Assembly: GCA_036346225.1 (NCBI GenBank)
Contig: JARFIW010000115.1
Location: 2,320,501-2,384,500 of the forward strand
Origin: Platerodrilus igneus
Taxonomy: Eukaryota > Arthropoda > Insecta > Coleoptera > Lycidae
DNA: 64,000 bases
Reading direction: 5' to 3'
The stretch's first letter is position 1; each line of letters starts with the position of its first letter. The notes under the pieces are model-generated. The model saw nothing but the letters and a program-made list of their open reading frames with translations. It did no database searches and had not been told where the DNA came from. Shown here one piece after another: positions 62,401 through 64,000 of this stretch. A program made the position numbers and the translations under genes.

Positions 62401-63635
62401 ACATTTTAGAAATTAGAAATTCTGAAAATTGGAAATTTGTGAACATTGAAAATTCTGCGAATTATAAAATTTTTGAAGTTGGAAAATGCTGTGAATAAAC
62501 ATTTTAGAAATTAGAAATCCTGAAAAATGAAAATTTTTTTAATTTGGAAATTTTGCAAATTATAAATTTTTGTAATTGGCAAATTTTCTGAATAAACAAT
62601 TTAGAAATTAGAAATCCAGAAAACTGAAAAATTTTGAAAATTGGAAATTGTGCAAACTATAAATTTTTAAAATTGGGAAATTTGTGAATAAACATTTTAG
62701 AAATTAGAAATCCTAAAAATTGGAAATTTTTAAAATTGAATATTCTACAAATTAAAAAATTTTGACATTGGGAAATTTTCTGAATCAACAGTTTAGAAAT
62801 TAGAAACCCTGAAAATTGGAGATTTGTGAAAATTGGAAATTGTACGAATTATAAATTTTTGAAATTGGGAAATACTGTGAATAAACATTTTAGAAATTAG
62901 AAATTCTGAAAATTGGAATTTTTTGAAAATTGGAAATTCTGCGAATTATAAATTTTTGAAATTGGGAAATTTTGTGAATAAACATTTTAAAAATTAGAAA
63001 TCTTGAAAATTGGAAATTTGTGAAAATTGGAAATTGTGCGAATTATAAATTTTTGAAATTGGGAAATGCTGTGAATAAATATTTTTAGAATTTAGAAATT
63101 CTGAAAATTGGAAATTTGGTAAAATTGGAAATTCTGCAAAATATAAATTTTTGAAATTGGGAAATTTTGTGAATAAAAATGTTAGAAATTAGAAATCCTG
63201 AAAATAGAAAATTTTTAAAAATTGAAAATTTTGCGAATTATTAATTTTTGAAATTGGAAAATTTTGTGAATACACATTTTAGAAATTAGAAATCTTGAAA
63301 ATGGAAAATTTATGAAAATTGGAAATTCTGCGAATTATTAATTTTTGAAATTGGGAAATGCTGTTAATAAACATTTTAGAAATTCTGAAAATTGGAAATT
63401 TGTGAACATTGGAAATTCTACAAATTAAAAATTTTTGAAATTGGGAAATTTTCTGAATCAACATTTTAGAAATTAGAAACCCTGAACATTGGAAGTTTGT
63501 AAAAATTGGAAATTGTACGAATTATAAATTTTTGAAATTGGAAAATACTGTAAATAAAAATTTTAGAAATTAGAAATTCTGAAAATTGGAAATTTTTGAA
63601 AATTGGAATTTGTGCGAATTATCAATTTTTAAATT
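59455..63635. repeat. ~97-100-bp A/T-rich satellite with ~1.6-1.7-kb higher-order order
   Basis: About 42 copies of a ~97-100-bp unit with landmarks GTGAATAAACATTTTAGAAA, TTAGAAATCCTGAAAATTGG, AAATTGTGCGAATTATAAA and TTTTTGAAATTGGGAAATGC. Marked variants recur at long offsets: the CAACATTTTAGG-AAATTAGCAATCC variant near 60311 and 61942, and the AAAATGTTAGAAATTAG plus AATACACATTTTAG pair at 61451 and 63176. Blocks of many units have therefore been copied. Lys/Phe/Ile-rich minus-strand ORFs are artefacts. Confidence 0.93.
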
Positions 63636-63756
63636 GTTTAACGTTTCCGATCCAAGTTCAATACGCGCATACGCTGGGATAGGGGCTACTTGCTGTTATA
63701 ATTTAACTCGTTTTACCTGGCAACATTAGGCGACATTTAAACGCAAAAACAAAAAA

Positions 63757-63762
63757 TTTATT
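63757..63762 (-). promoter_or_regulatory. polyadenylation signal of the upstream Mth-like gene
   Basis: Minus-strand AATAAA about 40 bp beyond the stop at 63801-63803, consistent with a short 3' UTR that ends just before the A/T-rich satellite. Confidence 0.5.
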
Positions 63763-63800
63763 AGTCAACGCATAATCTTAACCTAGCTAGAACTAAAACC

Positions 63801-63924
63801 TTAATTAATAACGTTCATCTTGATAGTTTCAGTATTTGATAGGACCGAAGACGTCCTGAAGTTCCTCGCCGAACCAGTGTGGTAGAAATTAGCCGGGAGG
63901 GGCTTCCCCCTTACCAGGTAGTAC
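63801..63924 (-). CDS. probable second Methuselah-like GPCR, C-terminal tail exon
   Basis: Encodes YYLVRGKPLPANFYHTGSAR and a Ser/Thr-rich end finishing TIKMNVIN with a TAA stop at 63801-63803. Entered at acceptor CTGTTTAG (63926-63925). Joined to the exon at the right edge it reads KKHTWLLLRKRYYLVRGK, which lines up with the post-TM7 helix FKKSIWEMVKKRF of the receptor at 18 kb. Family assignment rests on this short match and the genomic context, so it is moderate. The 42-bp intron is in frame and stop-free, so retention is possible. Confidence 0.55.
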
Positions 63925-63966
63925 CTAAACAGAAAGATACAGACTGGCACAAATAAAAATCCTAAC

Positions 63967-64000
63967 CTTTTTCTTAGTAGCAGCCACGTGTGCTTCTTAA
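63967..64000 (-). CDS. probable Methuselah-like GPCR, partial exon at window edge
   Basis: Minus-strand reading KKHTWLLLRK followed by donor AAAAG|GTTAGG at 63966. The exon continues beyond the right edge. The basic-aromatic pattern fits the segment after TM7 of Mth receptors. Confirmation needs the TM7 sequence outside the window. Confidence 0.5.

Noticed and set aside
1..64000. tRNA, rRNA or intact transposon genes
   Set aside because: I saw no cloverleaf-like tRNA, rRNA-like segment, transposase or reverse-transcriptase motif, or paired long terminal repeats; a tRNAscan/RepeatMasker run would be decisive.

Overview
The window looks like nuclear DNA from an insect. Two kinds of sequence point there: Methuselah (Mth) family receptor exons, a family expanded in insects, and introns of only 42-46 bp. 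A beetle is a reasonable guess because such tiny introns are common in Tribolium, but the order cannot be proven from this sequence. Real coding sequence is about 3 kb of the 64 kb. I estimate that at least 85% of the window is tandem repeat of many unrelated kinds.

Layout, left to right. 1-8062: a ~170-bp satellite with a dimeric 340-bp higher-order core, lying in the last intron of a plus-strand ABCB/P-glycoprotein-type transporter gene whose final exon is at 8422-8622. 8830-13258: a ~100-110-bp satellite. 13259-16606: a 153-bp satellite. 16638-17960: degenerate TTCCAATT-rich repeats. 18120-19315: five small minus-strand exons encoding the complete seven-transmembrane part and C-terminal tail of an Mth-like GPCR. 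19400-20830: a TTCA tetranucleotide array. 20950-29950: a ~230-bp satellite that is recognisably derived from C2H2 zinc-finger coding sequence. 30690-37090: a ~110-bp satellite with nested dyads. 37256-37769: Mth ectodomain exon A (minus). 38455-49750: a succession of 7-bp-period arrays. 50081-50582: ectodomain exon B (minus). 51300-56880: more 7-bp and 13-bp period arrays. 56900-57600: a short ~100-bp tandem repeat. 57666-58170: ectodomain exon C (minus). 58500-63635: A/T-rich repeats. 63801-64000: the C-terminal end of a second Mth-like receptor on the minus strand, running off the right edge.

The central observation concerns gene structure. Three intact ectodomain exons (A, B, C), each with its own start codon, signal peptide, Mth cysteine pattern and phase-1 splice donor reading ACAG|GT, lie upstream of a single 7TM cassette. 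The cassette's acceptor (codon G|GA, Gly) fits all three donors in frame. No other 7TM cassette exists between them. This predicts either one locus with alternative first exons, giving interchangeable ligand-binding domains on one receptor body across introns of about 18, 31 and 38 kb, or one functional exon plus unusually well preserved orphan duplicates. The introns are almost wholly satellite DNA. The transporter and the Mth gene are convergent, tail to tail, and the Mth tail at the right edge shows that Mth genes form a tandem cluster here.
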